NCBI GenBank assembly: GCA_014526335.1
Contig: JACTAT010000223.1
Coordinates: 124,001 to 188,000 of the forward strand
DNA length: 64,000 bases
Source: Chrysaora quinquecirrha
Taxonomy: Eukaryota; Cnidaria; Scyphozoa; Semaeostomeae; Pelagiidae
Direction of reading: 5' to 3'
Shown here: in pieces, positions 1 to 12,286 of the stretch
Layout of the letters: every line of letters begins with the position of its first letter
Numbering within the stretch: the first letter of the stretch is position 1
Notes under the pieces: model-generated
What the model was told of the DNA's origin: nothing
Seen by the model: only the letters and a program-made list of their open reading frames with translations
The model's database searches: none
Made by a program: the position numbers and the translations under genes

Positions 1-945
1 TAAGGGTGGTGCAGTTGTAGATATCACTTTACCCAATAGTAACATCTGGGTCACAGGAAGACTTTTAGGGCATGGCATTGCTTGTGGTGTTGCATTATGA
101 GCTTTTCTTTTCTTTGGAACAATACAGAATGATTTTGGAGGAACAGCCAGGGCTGATTTCTTAACACTAAATGAGTCTGTGTTTGTGCTTTCTGTAGTGG
201 AATAGGCAGAATCACTAGCAGCATCACTTAGAAGATGTGATGGAGTGCTGTTCTTTTCTTTTGCTATGAATCGAATGTGGATTCTCTTCAAATTTGGAAG
301 TTGATCTACCCGGCTACAACTAGGGCCACATTCTCCAGCTAGAATATTGCATGTCTTCCTATCAACTACAATGATTGCCAAATGTAGTTGGAACGCCCTA
401 GATTTATTGTACTAATCACTGATATTTTTCTTCAACTTGGCATATTGAAGAGAAAAACCTCCCCTCCCCCCTCAAACAATGATGAAACTATTGAATAATC
501 TGTTAGCAGTCGTGCGCAGCTGGAATTGACAGGATATTATAACCCTACACAACATTGTTCGAGGGGGAGGAGGGGGGAGGTGATGCGATAGCAGACAGCC
601 GAATTCGATTTCAGCGCAAGCATTCCAACACTTTTGGCAGCCATTGTAGCTCTTGAAATGTGTATTGCATGCTTTAATGATATTTGCAACAGTGACATCG
701 TCAAAAGGAAAAGGCACAAACTCTTGTGGTCCTTTTCTCTTGAACCTCTGAGCTTTACCAGTGGCTTCAGTTGCAAGTAATTGAACGGTTAGTTCTTTCT
801 TGCTGAGAATGGTGTTGGAATTTGAAGCTGGGTTTGCTTTCTGCTTTCCTGGCTGAGCACATGCAGTTTTCTTCATTCTTTTCTCTTTCATCTCTTCAGC
901 ATACTTCTGCCATTTCGTAAACTCATTTTTCTTGGGGGCAGACAT
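1..945 (-). CDS. Unrecognised gene, 5' exons, cut by the window edge
   Basis: I do not recognise this gene. A first exon starts at an ATG at 945 and reads a lysine-rich, charged stretch (starts MSAPKKNEFTKWQ), then a hydrophobic patch near residues 74-95 (FVPFPFDDVTVANIIKACN). The frame stays open to 472, but the proline-rich tail after about residue 105 looks like intron read-through; a possible GT donor lies near 625. A second open stretch runs from about 411 to base 1 and contains VVDRKTCNILAGECGPSC followed by a basic and then serine/threonine-rich region, so it looks like a further exon running out of the window. Codon composition of both pieces is protein-like. It could be a transposon-borne gene or a host gene. 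Confidence 0.4.
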
Positions 946-2189
946 TGATGTTCAATTATAGAAGAAGAATAAATCAGTTATTCAGCTCCCACAGCTCCCA
1001 TACGTGTTGGCATTGCTCTTATTTTCCCGCCAAAAAGCACAGCCTCAATTGCATAAAATATGGCGGCTCTCGGCCATGATAATTCATTATACGTAAATGG
1101 CGGTTATTGGCCACATGGAAGGAACAGTATTCTCGTAAATCTCGTTTCATTTAAATCTGAATTTAGTTATTTAATTACATTTTCATGTAATTTTGATTTC
1201 AAACTCAATTTGATTAAATTTGAAAATCAAATTGAATTATTAATTTTAAATTTTTTAAAAAGTAACTTTCTTATAACATTAAAAACAGAAAATTCTGTAA
1301 CGGCGGTTCTCTGCCACCATAGGATGTAAAATGTTTCTTCAATATAAAAGTTTTTTAAAACTAAGTGATGGGCCAAAGGATAAGGAAGCATCAGAAATAT
1401 TGGAGTATACCTTGATTAATGGTTGGATCTTTTTGAAGATTTGAGAGAATTTAACCTAGAAAAATTTCCTTCCCTCAATGTTTAACGTTCAAAATTGTGA
1501 AAGCAAATGGGTTGAATGTTCAAAATTTCGAACATTGGCAAAAACAAAATAAGTGAAGGCGAAATACCCAAAAAAAACCAAACCCTAATTAATTTCCTTT
1601 AAAAAATGATTACTTTTCTCATTGGAAATTGCCACCACCAAATCCTGTTGTTATATCAGCTCTAATCATCATTGCATCAGCCCTAACACTCATTCTTACC
1701 ATAATACCCTTTCCTCACAATAACCCTACAATTTGATAATGTGGTTTATAGAATATTAGACAATTCAAACTGGTATAATATTTATTTTTATTCTTTTTTG
1801 TTCTAACATAACCCTACATCCCTGACAGGCTGAAACCCTATAAACCTAAAACCCCGCTCTCAATTCAAAACCCTATAGCCTTGTCCTAATCCTCAAACCC
1901 GGACCTCAACCTAAAATGACACTAAGTATCAATTTGTAATATTTTATAATATTGCCCAAGTTTGAAGTGAATAGACCTCATAATAATTTCAACGTTATTT
2001 TGGTTTTCTTCACTGTTTGGGAACTGTGAAGATTGCAGTCTGAATAAAATTGACCTCAGTTACTGTGTCTGCCACAATTCAACATGCTGTTAGGCCTTAT
2101 TTCAGGATGTGGTCAAAGTACAAAAAAACACGCATGCTGGAAATGGATAACCAACATTAGCTCCCTACAGATAATTCGGTTTTTCTAAT
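946..2189. other. AT-rich stretch without a recognisable gene
   Basis: I see no supportable coding region. Around 1060-1330 two short segments resemble each other (GGCGGYTMTYGGCCA-like). Between about 1575 and 1880 the motif ACCCTA recurs in a degenerate, irregular way, too scattered to call a repeat array. Confidence 0.5.
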
Positions 2190-3870
2190 TATGCCTCGCC
2201 ATGTTGAGAAAAACAGGAGATCAGTGAAAAATCCTTGTTCTGTCTGTGGAAAGGACATTGTTTCAAACCATAGAGAATTGGCATGTAACAATTGTTCGAA
2301 GAAATGCAATATCAGCTCTAAATGTGGAAATGTAAATGCTAAGTAATACAGTGATTATATTGCAAGCTAAACATGGATTTGCCCAGTTTATCAGCTTGGT
2401 GAACTAATTAATCAGAAAAAGCAGCCTAGAAACAATGGGTCACCTGGTAGAAAATATCTTGCATATGATCCTGCTTTCAAATTTCCTGGGAGAGGTTTTG
2501 GATTTTTCCATTTAAATACACATAACGTATTCCAAAAATAGATGAAATAAGAAAATCCATTCCATTTGCTCGCTTTCTCTAAAACATGGCTAATGAGGAT
2601 ATTGCAGACACAGAAATTAGTCTTGCGGGTTATTCTGATTCAGTTAGAGGCAGTATGGTGAACATCATGGGAGAGGTTTATTTCAAAAATTCAGTTCAGC
2701 ATAACAAAATACATACTATGAGCTGTGAAAACGTGGAAGCTGTTGCTATTAAAGTATTGCCATGTAGCTCTCCTATATTTATTTTAGTTGCAGTGTACAG
2801 ACCTTATAGTCTTTTTGCCCTTAAGCATCCTATCAAGCATCCTTGAAGCAGTTGTTGACAAATCTGCTGACATGGATGATCTTGTAGTCATTGGGGACTT
2901 CAATATAAATTTATTGGATGTAAATAATTCTTTGACAACAATGGATGGCATATGTCAGTCATTTGATCTACATCAGCTGGTTGATTAGCTTACAAGGTTT
3001 ACTGAAAGAACAAGGACACTCATTGACCTTATCTATGTCTCTGAACCAGCTTTGTTAACAACATCAGGTGTTATTCTGTTGAGCATAAGTGACCACTTTG
3101 GGCTGTTTTTGGCACAAGATTAGCCAGAAACTCAACCGGGGCTATGAACAAACATCTTTATATAGATCATAAATATTATAAGGCCTTTAACTAAAATAAT
3201 TTCCTTGATGAAGTCAGTAGTACACCATGGCAGCTCATTGATGTGTTTGTTACAATGTACCATCTTTTGTATCAGTTGATAAATTGCCCTGCTGCGAAAA
3301 ATAAAAACACATCGGAAAGGACTCTTACCCATGAATAAACAGTGATAACATCAAGCTTATTCATAAGAAATAATATGTGCACCCTATGTTTTTCTAGAGA
3401 TGACAGAGCTAGCTGAAACTCAATACAACAAGCTAGAAATGATGTAACTGCTTCTATCAGAGATTCAAAGTGTGAATATTTTACTGCTTGTATAGAGGAC
3501 AATAGAAGTAATCTAAAGGGAATTTGGAACAACTCAAAAAGTTGCTGCCTTCAAAAAAATAACAAATCCCTGACGTTATCCACCATGAAGGCAGAAAGTA
3601 TAGCCCATCTTTAACAGGGCTTATTGTTTCAACAACTTTTTCAACAATGCAGTTAAAAAACCGACCTCAGATTTACCATCCCCATCTAATCTCACTGCGC
3701 ATAACGTTATTAATTTTCTTCAAATTGAAAACATAGTAAGTCAAAGTCCAGGTAAAATTGTCAATTATCTACCAATATATAGACATTAACTGAAAGCTGC
3801 ATTATTCCTCGTATGAATATATTATTGAAGAAAATGTTGTTTACGTTTTCTAGCTACCCATGGTGGAAAC
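2190..3870 (+). pseudogene. Degenerate non-LTR retrotransposon (PHD-like ORF plus AP-type endonuclease)
   Basis: Reading the plus strand across several frameshifts and stops gives a cysteine-rich PHD/zinc-finger-like start (about 2190-2340, motif CSVCGKDI) and then an apurinic-type endonuclease. Visible endonuclease signatures are VAVYRP near 2790, VIGDFNIN near 2890, LIDLIYVS near 3025 and ISDHFGLF near 3090, the usual order in CR1/L2-type LINE endonucleases. Beyond it, fragments such as NFFNNAVKKP and HNVINFLQIEN at 3635-3735 match the linker before reverse transcriptase, after which the copy is lost. At least five stops or shifts break it, so it is a dead 5' fragment. Family assignment below non-LTR level is uncertain. 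Confidence 0.7.
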
Positions 3871-5884
3871 ACTATACTTACTTTTTCACTTTAATTTGAT
3901 CACTCTATATATCATCTTCTGGGTTTAGGGCAATAAGGTGAATTGGCGACAAACAAAGCAGCAAATTTTCATGAAAAGGAAACACTGGCTGAACTCAGCC
4001 ATTACTTTTTCTTAAAATTTAAAATATATATACAGAAAAATGTTACCTAGCTTAAACCTAATTTAACTAAATATTTTTATCTGATACAAGAGTGAAATAA
4101 GCTATATGCGTATTAACAGATATTTCCAAAACCAGGTCCAGAATCTGCGTAAAATCTACGAGCAGATCAAGAAAAGGTTCTGTTCGTGCCAGAAACTCAA
4201 TTTTACTGCAAAAACACACCTAAATGACTGAAAAAGAGGCTGCGTGATGAAGTGGAGAGGCTGTTGTTCCAAGATGGTACTCAGCAGAGACAAAAACATT
4301 TTGAACTGATAGGCCGTTTTGGCCAAGTGCGGAGAGATTTAATCGGAAGTTTTTTCCTCTTGCTTGTTTGAAATGAAAAAGGCATAAGCTTCTTGGAACT
4401 TTTTAACAATATGAACCTGTTATTCATTAAGTAGTCTTTGGGGTTTAATTTTGTGTTTGAAGTGTAATATTAAATCAACCATATCGTCTAAAAATTAGAT
4501 TTTTTTTTAAATTTACAACAATTTTTGGACAGTTCCGCATTGTTTACTGAGGTGTCCAATTTACATAATAAAACGAGCGCTCATTTCTTGTTATGTCCCT
4601 CTAACAATTGTCTGTGTGAATTTGGCTTTGCATTGCTGAACATCGCATCTGAAGAGATTTCCTTCAAAATTTTTTGCCTCCTTGTGATGAGCTAGGCTAT
4701 CCTTCGAGAAAAGATTTTTTCCACATTTGGCTGCATTGCTATGAAAATACTGACTGTCAAGGTGGTTAGTGACATTTTTTTAAGGAAGCTTTGTTCCGGA
4801 AAAGTTTGCTATACTGTGGGCGCGATATTTCCATCCCTTTATGCACACTATTAAGGTGTCTTTGAAGGGCATCCTTCTTTTAAAATTCCTTATTGAATCC
4901 TGGTTTAGTGCAGCTTAATCCACTATTCTGTCTTTCCTTTGTGCTGTCATCCTTTTCTCTGCCGTAGTGGTGAGTGATGGTAGAGTTTTCTACCGTAAAT
5001 GATGTTTGAGGAGCAGCACCAGCATTTTGCAATGCTTGGAGGGTTTTCATACTGCTGAACAATGTTTCGTCATTGTCTCTGCTTTGGCTAAACTCTAAAA
5101 AAACTGCCATTCTCTGGGTGAGTTAAATAGCTTTGGAAGAGTTAGTGGCTGTTTGCAAAACATTGATGAGTCCAGTTCTTGATTAGAACAGTCCTATTTT
5201 GGAATCCGGGTTGAGGGCTCCGAAATAGCGATTTCTGTTGGTGCTAAGGCCTACTGTTCTTTGACATGATGATATCTGTGAGTTCAATGAGTATTTATGT
5301 TATTATCCTGGTTGATAATGGATGTATTATCTTCTACCATGTTTCTGGTGTTAGAAGTCAAACGAAGTGGTGCAATTATGCCCATCACTGGTTGGTTTGA
5401 AAAGCCTATTTTCAACTACACTATTTGTTTAGCAATTTATTTCCAGGAAGTCAATAACCGTTATCCACCATTCATTTCACTTCACAAGATTATTAATTAG
5501 AAATGTAATTACAGAAATGCAAGTGTACTTTTTTCTTTAGTCGTGAATACGCTATGCCGCTCTGCTCATTCATTGAATTGCACTGTGTTTGTTCATATGT
5601 TTCTCCCATTCAAAACTTTTTTTGCTTTCTTTTGTTGTATACTGACATCATATCAAGTCATTCGTCATTGCATCACGCAACCAAATAGCAATTATTTCAT
5701 TCTTTGTTGATTTTCCAGTTATATAACATTGAGTGTCCTTTAATTGAATAATAAAAATATAAACATCTATCAACATAGAAATTAGGAGAAAAACTCAGAA
5801 CACACCTCTATTCAAAATGAGTGTTGAGCTGCTTTTTTCCAGATATAAGTCTTACGTGACGCATCACTGTCTGCCTAAATATAC
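3871..5884. other. No gene recognised
   Basis: About 2 kb of AT-rich sequence with only short open frames lacking any family motif. I see no repeats, RNA genes or transposon ends that I can support. Confidence 0.5.
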
Positions 5885-6325
5885 TTCCTTTCATACAACA
5901 CTGTGGCAATTTCTGTAATGAATTGCACACCCACCACTGTACTGATGGTATTCCTCAACTGTACTGAACATCCACCTCTGTACTGATGGTATCCCTCCAC
6001 TGTACTGAACATCCACCACAGTACTCATGGTATCCCTCCACTGTACTGATAGTATCTCTCCACCCAACTCATGGTATCCCTTAACTGTACTGAACATCCA
6101 CCACTGTACTCATGGTATCCCTCCACTGTACTTGTGGTATCCCTCCACTGTACTGAACAATCACCACTGTACTCGTGGTATCCCTCCATTCAACTCAAGG
6201 TATCGCTCCACTTGTACTGAACATCCACCACTGTACTCATGGTATCCCTCCACTGTACTGAACATCCACCACTGTACTACACACCCACCACTGTACTGCG
6301 GGTATCCCTCCACTGTACTGTATGT
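5885..6325. repeat. Minisatellite with a ~41-bp unit built from two ~20-bp half-units
   Basis: The block GGTATCCCTCCACTGTACTG followed by AACATCCACCACTGTACTCA is repeated in tandem with substitutions and occasional loss or duplication of one half-unit. The two halves are themselves related (both contain CCACTGTACT), so the array seems to have grown from a ~20-bp ancestor. Open reading frames exist on both strands here only because the repeat lacks stops; I do not regard them as genes. Confidence 0.9.
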
Positions 6326-6780
6326 AATGTGGGTTGAATCTTGAGACAAATGATAACCTAACAGACTGCATGCTTGATATACCTGCTGTTGATCACCTTA
6401 TGATTGATAGAATTATCAAGAAATTGAAAAATGCTAAGGGTACAGTAGCTTCAAATTGTTTCAAATCTATGAAAAATGACCAGGAAAAATTTGTAAGAGT
6501 GCAAGAAGCAGCTTATGGCACAAAATACAATGGAGTCTTAAGTGGAGCATCATGCGAAAATCATTCCATGCAGTATTGAACGACAACACTTCAAGAAAAA
6601 AATATGTTGACAATCAGAGGGAAAAACTACAATAATCTTACAGAAGAAATGGCAATGAAGGAATAGGTGAAGATAAATTAAGATTACGATTAAAGAGATT
6701 AGGACAAAGATAGATTAAGACAGATGTTACACATCTGATTCTCACAACCAGTAGTGTGTCTCTTAGCAACTAGATAACAT
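6326..6780. other. Short gap without a supported gene
   Basis: A plus-strand open frame starts in the end of the minisatellite and runs to about 6579, but it has no recognisable motif. No transposon ends seen. Confidence 0.4.
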
Positions 6781-6813
6781 GGCATGCATTCCTATGCAAA
6801 CAGGAGAAAATAT

Positions 6814-9316
6814 TTACATAAAAAAGGAGGAAGCTACCTCACAAAAAGCTGGACGTCCCTTTACATGCCTCATACCAATAGAAGGAGTTTGGGACATGTA
6901 TAATTCAATATCATGTTTTCTAAGCCACTTTGGGTATCGGCAAGCTACATCACTAAAATAAAATGTAGCATTTAGGGTAATATTCTTCTGCAGATGATAT
7001 GCGTAGCCCAAGATATTCACTGCTTTTACAGCTGAACATCTCAATACCTGTCTGATCTCAAGTGCATCCATGTTGGGATACATTTTTTTGCTACCGGCAA
7101 TTGAGTGGTTCCACACAGGCTTGCATCAGTTTCCTACATTGAAGAAACTACGACACTATCTTGATTGACTTGACATAGCTAAGTACTAACAACAGTCCCA
7201 CGATGGGCACATTACACAAAGACAATACAAAAAGATGCAAATAGTTGTCATAACAGATATTCCTTCTGCGCAATTCAAGAATTTGGATGGCTTAACAAAC
7301 AGTTCACTTAATTTAGTGCTATACTGCTAGCTATGATACATTGACATTTGACTATGTGGAAGTACAATAGGTCGAAAGAAACAAGAAGCTGTTACACAGA
7401 CAGCATGGATGAAGTTGCATGTTGTAAATTTCATCCGCAACTGATTCTATGTTTTTGTTATCACAAATAAGAGACTTACAAGAGTTAAATACCTAATAAT
7501 GGTGCTAATTTTTCGCCCTTACATTCAAGGCTTCTTCAGAGCAAAACTAATTTTTAAATTTTACAAGGATTGGCTATATACAAATGATTGATGGTGGCTA
7601 TATATTCAAATTCAAATCATCAACAAGGGTTTTACCTGTGGTAACATTTAATTGAAGTCAATCTGCCCCACATCTGATTGGCTGAAGTAAACAAGAGGTG
7701 GTTAATCATGAAATTCCAGCAATATGCCCTTTATTCTATGGCTGTGGAAATTTGTAAAAAGTCCATTTAACTTTGGATTTACTCTTACTACTATTTATAC
7801 TGGATTGCCAAGAACAGACATTGGGGTCCAACCAGGAAGGGGAAAGACTTCCTGAAGTAGAACTCTAGCTTATGTACCAAATCATATATGATAGAAAAAC
7901 AACTACTGAAATTCATGCTTTCTGCACTTTTGTATTTCATCATAAAATTGCCATCAAAGACAGCAGTGTGCTGACTTACACTGCATGGTGGGCTTTCAAA
8001 GGCATATATCGATGACTTTTTTTAATTCAGACATTAAGAACTTTTATTTTTAAAGGCCTGAGAAAAGTATCGCTTTGTATTTAATCAACAACCTGAGGAG
8101 GTTATAAAAAGACAAATAGTGTCAGAATGTGTAGATATTCACCTGTAAGATTTGTTGATGGAGTTTTGAGAATAGATATAGACTTTATAAAAGCATGTTT
8201 TAATAAAAGCATGCAAGCGATAGTAAAGTATGTAACAGATGGTACGACCAAAAGATATCTGTCAAAAAGGATTCCGTTGTAAAGGTAGCATTTCTTCATA
8301 CTTGAAACACACAATCATTTTTGAAATCACTCAGTTCTCCGTTTTCTCAAGGCTTAATGTAGCTTGTTAAATTCTATGTTTCAGCAGTTTAAACATTCAA
8401 CATTTCCATCAGTAATGGTATAATAACAAAATATCATAATTGCAATCACAATGAAAAAAGCCAATGAATAAATCTACTATAAGAGAGAACAAACATTAAT
8501 ATTCAGCATGCTATTACATAACAAAATGTCTTCTAAGCTACCCAGAAATCCATGTTCAGAGGAGCCAGGCATTCTCAAGATATACCTGTTCCATGTCTTG
8601 AACAAATCTTCATCGAAAAGATATGTTATGCGGCCAACAGTTCCTGACCAATATCTGTAGGCAGTCAATCCAGTAACATCATTGAACATATCAAAGCAGA
8701 CACCACAATGACTGCATTCTATTTTGAATTTATTTACATCAAACCCGCATAAAGTGTAATGGAGAGGTTCTTTTTCTTAAAATAAATTGTCAAATTAAAA
8801 TAAAGCTACCGGAAGAATAGATTATAATAAACAATTCATGAAGAAAAATGAGCAGACCATGAAAAAGAAAAGTTACTGTAAATGCATAAAATCTAGACTT
8901 TCTAGAGCTTTGACCAATATACGCTGTTTACACATCTACATAACAGCATGTTTTTTTCTCTCTACCAGGGTAGTTATGTTGTTTTTCATGGCAAAAGTAA
9001 GGGAAAAGGTGCAACTGTTTCTTCTTGAGCTACTCCTTGAACAGGGGTAAATATTTGAAAATGATTGTTGCAAAAGATTCTTTTGTCATGCAGAGGGTCT
9101 ATTGAGTGAATAATGCCATCACATACAGAGCAGAGATATTTATAATTTCTGAATTGTTTGCAGATTAAAATAACAAGTCTGCTGTTACAATAGAAACATG
9201 TTACATCCTTCACTGCTTAAGCAAGATTTATTGCTTCTAGAAGCTGACGACTGCAAGACTCCCATCTAATCAATGCAGCATCTCGTCTTTAAAACCAAGT
9301 CTGTCTTTGCTGCCAT
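6814..9316 (-). pseudogene. KDZ (Zisupton-like) transposase gene remnant, several exons
   Basis: Three minus-strand blocks fit the CxC/KDZ transposase superfamily in the expected order. Block one (about 9213-8995) has a double CxxC module (TCFYCNSR ... CSVCDGIIHSIDPLHDK). Block two (about 8780-8500) reads CSHCGVCFD ... YWSGTVGRITYLFDEDLFKTW ... MPGSSEHGFLGSLEDI. Block three (7116-6814) contains FYFSDVACRYPKWL, where the Asp of DVAC is the likely second catalytic residue of KDZ enzymes. A possible start ATG lies at 9316, but that first exon meets a stop after about 15 codons. The catalytic core is incomplete, so this copy cannot be autonomous. The neighbouring divergent gene at 10324 probably belongs to the same element. 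Assignment rests on remembered family motifs, not on a search. Confidence 0.5.
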
Positions 9317-10726
9317 CTTCTATCTAATTCACATTCTGTTATGAGAGCATCACAGCTCTGTAATATCTCAAATACACCCTAAAAAGATAAGACAAGGCTG
9401 GTGTTTCCTATAATTCGAAAATTCCAAATGCTGACAGGATATAATAACAAAACAAGCAGTTTTTCCATATTTGAATTCAATTGAAAATAAATGTTCTATC
9501 AACAATTGGCAAAGTGACTTCTAACAAGTTTTAAACAAAAACACCTAAAAAGCTGACAAGCAAAATTAACAAATAATTATTGTACATTAACACTGTTGGA
9601 CCATCATTAATGTATGTACATGCAAAAAAGGAGAAAATTTAGAATATTGCAAGACACGCACAAAATCAGTTTACATCAAAGAAAGCAATGAAGTGATCAT
9701 GAAAAGTTACTTCTAAAAATTGGATTCAATTATAAGGAAAATTTTAACGACAAACCATTGTCAGAACTAATGCAAGCTTCTGGAAGTTATGTTGATGCAG
9801 AAGAATCAGAGTTCACAAAATCTACACCACAAGAAATGGATCTAATCTAAAAAATTAGCAACAATACTGTTAAGCCTACAGTATTCAACAGCTATAGCAT
9901 GCAACCACAATTGCTCCTCTATTAGATGACTTAACTGCTGGCTACAACAAATAAGTTATGATGAATGCTCAAACATGACAAATCCTCATTAATGCTTGAA
10001 GAAGTTTGATCCTGATTATTTAGCTAATTGACAAATCAATGCTTAAAGTGCCTATGAACTGAAAATCTCAAAATTAATAAAAATTCTGCTCTGGGGTAAT
10101 TGAACATCGCTGTTTTCAAATATGGCAACAATTTGTTTATTTTATTCAATTTTCTTTGACGTTTTGGGGGTTTTTGAGGGGGTGCTTGTTCGACAAGAGC
10201 CTAAGAATGAGTGTGACGTATTCAGGTGTACACAATTTCGACAGATCAGTTGCTCCATGCTGATTTTAGGTGTTGGTTGCTTTGCTGTCTGTCATAAAAA
10301 AACTAGCAATCGGTTCCCTAAAAATGTCTGATATCAGCGAATTATCTGTATCAGCATCGAATCCAGGGAGTGATGAAGATCTTTTATCTAACGAAGAAGA
10401 AGATGAACATGTAATTAGCAATGCGGATATCAATTTTGAGCCATATGAAGACAATCCCTTTGTTAGTCTTCTGACGAAGAGCATACTGACAATGACCAGG
10501 TGGATGATGATGGGATTTCCCGCTAATAAGTTTGCTAATAAGGTTTGAGGGAAGGGATTCCTGTAAATTCATGGTAACTTATTTTTGTTCAGAGATCGAA
10601 GATTTAATTCTTATTTTTTTTATTAGTATCACTATTGGTGTCTGGCATGGCAAGGCGTAGGCCTAGGAAAAACTTGCTCTAACTAGCTGCTGTTTTCTGC
10701 CCATGAATCTGTTCTTTTTTTTCTCT
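9292..10726. repeat. ~1.4-kb dispersed repeat, copy 1 (other copy 24935-26316)
   Basis: The segment from the start of a minus-strand gene (near 9316), through a non-coding stretch, to the end of an intron in a plus-strand gene is repeated at 24935-26316 with many small differences. It therefore looks like the central, divergent-promoter part of a two-gene transposon. Similarity stops at the intron 3' end: here sequence changes to a Helitron fragment, whereas the other copy continues into a P2X7-C-like exon. Confidence 0.85.
10324..10548 (+). pseudogene. First exon of the P2X7-C-like transposon gene, copy 1
   Basis: An ATG at 10324 opens an acidic, serine-rich N-terminus (MSDISELSVSASNPGSDEDL) ending with NFEPYEDNPF. 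In the second copy (25914) the same exon is followed by a cysteine-rich P2X7-C-like exon at 26318. Here that next exon is missing, replaced by an opposing Helitron fragment, so the gene is truncated. The acidic leader followed by a P2X7-C domain is a common arrangement in invertebrate transposon proteins (remembered, not searched). Confidence 0.5.
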
Positions 10727-11460
10727 CGGGGCTGCAAGGTGATTCTTGGTATTAGGGCAGATTGTCCAGCAAAAGAGCTGTCTATGATTTCAGCAACGAT
10801 GAGGTGATCTTTTAGCTGCCCTACAATGAGACAGGTGGCATGGCATAGTCCTTTCTTTTGACTGAGATTTCTTAGCAGTATAATGGTGGTTCCTTTTTTC
10901 AGATCAAGTTTGTGGAGTGGCATCCCACTGGGATTGAGACTGTTAAGAAACTCAATTGGGTAGGCTGCTGCTTCTTGCTCGTCTTTGGTGACAATGCTGT
11001 CCAAACTGAAGTATGTTCTAGTATCGCTTTCTAGTTTGTGAAGAACCAGGTCCTTGATGACATGAGAGTCTGTGTTCTTTGGTGTAAGGCAGCAGCAGGT
11101 TGCCATGTAGTGAGAATTAGCATTTGGTCCTTGTGGAAAGACAAAAGCAATCAATTCGTGAAGAGAATTGTTTGGTAGCCTTGTTCCTCCAGGAGTTTGA
11201 ATGCAGTCCTGTGCGTCCACGGGCTCTGTTCCATCTCTGATGGAAAGTAAGAGATCAGCGAATTGTTGATTTCCTGGATCATTAGCTGCTCTCATGTTTC
11301 TTAGGAGATTAAAGATGTGGAAATGCTGCCACAATTGTGATCTTTTTTAGCATATGTTGCCAATTTGTTCTCTGCTAGCCCTCTTTTTCACAGGAAGAAG
11401 TTGTCAGAAGTCTCCACCAAGGAAGATATATTTGCCTCCGAATGGTAAATAATAGGAAAT
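10663..11460 (-). pseudogene. Helitron helicase C-terminal fragment
   Basis: The minus strand encodes the C-terminal half of a PIF1-family helicase as found in Helitron Rep-Hel proteins. About 11460-11390 reads FGGKYIFLGGDF followed by QLLPV, the helicase motif GDFxQxLPV. After a frameshift the frame 11334-10663 contains FNLLRNMRA, LHELIAFVFP, TPKN, YFSLDSIV, YPIEFLNSLNPSGMPLHKL and GTTIILLRNL, all characteristic in order. The Rep nuclease and helicase motifs I-II are absent, so this is a 3' coding fragment. The last ~20 codons read into sequence shared with the repeat at 24935-26316, so the element or fragment ends at about 10726. Confidence 0.75.
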
Positions 11461-11797
11461 AATAACCTCTCCTTTAAGAGTCAGAATTAATGTATGAGAA
11501 TAGGAAACATTTAACAAATCAACAAAACATGTATATCCATACTCACTCAATACAATACACTTAATGTGAATGTGAAAAGAACAATGAATGTAAGTTATTA
11601 ATAAGTAATTAATAAACAATTATAAATGAAAATTTTTTTTTAAATATTCATTTCATTCTCAATAAAAATCGATTATAATATACAATAAAAACATAAAAGG
11701 GCAAATATGTAAAAAGTTAAAATAATTAAAAATAAAAAAAAGCGTTAAAATAGCGTTCAAATTTAAAAGACTGTCCTAGATCCTCGGATACATAAAA
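11461..11797. other. AT-rich gap
   Basis: Very AT-rich (11640-11760 is almost only A and T); it lies between the Helitron fragment and the 3' end of the LINE to the right and may include the LINE 3' untranslated region. No gene seen. Confidence 0.5.
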
Positions 11798-12286
11798 TCA
11801 TAGATTTAAGTAGTTTAAAGAAATTTTAGTTCTAATGTCCGAAATGATTTCATGATATTTCTTCCCTTGTTTCTCTGCGATTTTGGCTGCCAGTTTTTTA
11901 TGAAAAGTTGTGCATTCTTTTGACATTGCTCCATTTGATCCGAATACCAACGGGGTAAACGAGCCATGCTCCACTTCAATTATTCTTTGGTTACATGAAC
12001 GTTTTTTTTCTTTTTCAGCATTTTTCAAAACGGTTTCTGTTGCCTTGTTTTCGTACGATGGAGCTCGAAGATTCGCTATGCAAACATCAAAATAGGCCGT
12101 TTGCCCTTCCCTGAAGAAACCTCGAGCTTTAATATCTAGGCGAGCGTTATCCTCAGTATTGGCAGACGATAATGATAACACTTCACCTGAGAGTGGCAAA
12201 AGCCTTGGTTCTATGGCTACGTTTCTGCAGATTTCATTTAACAGTTCAGCTTCAAAGTTATATGTATGAAACCTCCTTTTTTGCAT
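11798..12286 (-). pseudogene. Restriction-like endonuclease (PD-(D/E)XK) end of the LINE ORF, frameshifted
   Basis: This frame is the direct continuation of the reverse transcriptase at 12238-14625. It contains FEAELLNEICRNV, then LDIKARGFF and YFDVCIAN, an Asp and Asp/x/Lys-type nuclease core, followed by NQRIIEVEHGSFTPLVFG. In related elements the segment between the Cys-His module and this domain reads through; here about 10-15 bp are missing and the frame shifts, so the nuclease is separated from the polymerase. In the family the domain nicks target DNA to prime reverse transcription. Ends shortly before an AT-rich stretch. Confidence 0.7.

Noticed and set aside
1575..1880. Recurring ACCCTA motifs resembling degenerate animal telomere repeats
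   Set aside because: Spacing is irregular and the motif is often ACCCTAC or ACCCTAT rather than CCCTAA in tandem; probably composition.
6027..6349. Long open frames on both strands over the minisatellite
   Set aside because: They arise from a stop-free tandem repeat and have only repetitive residues.
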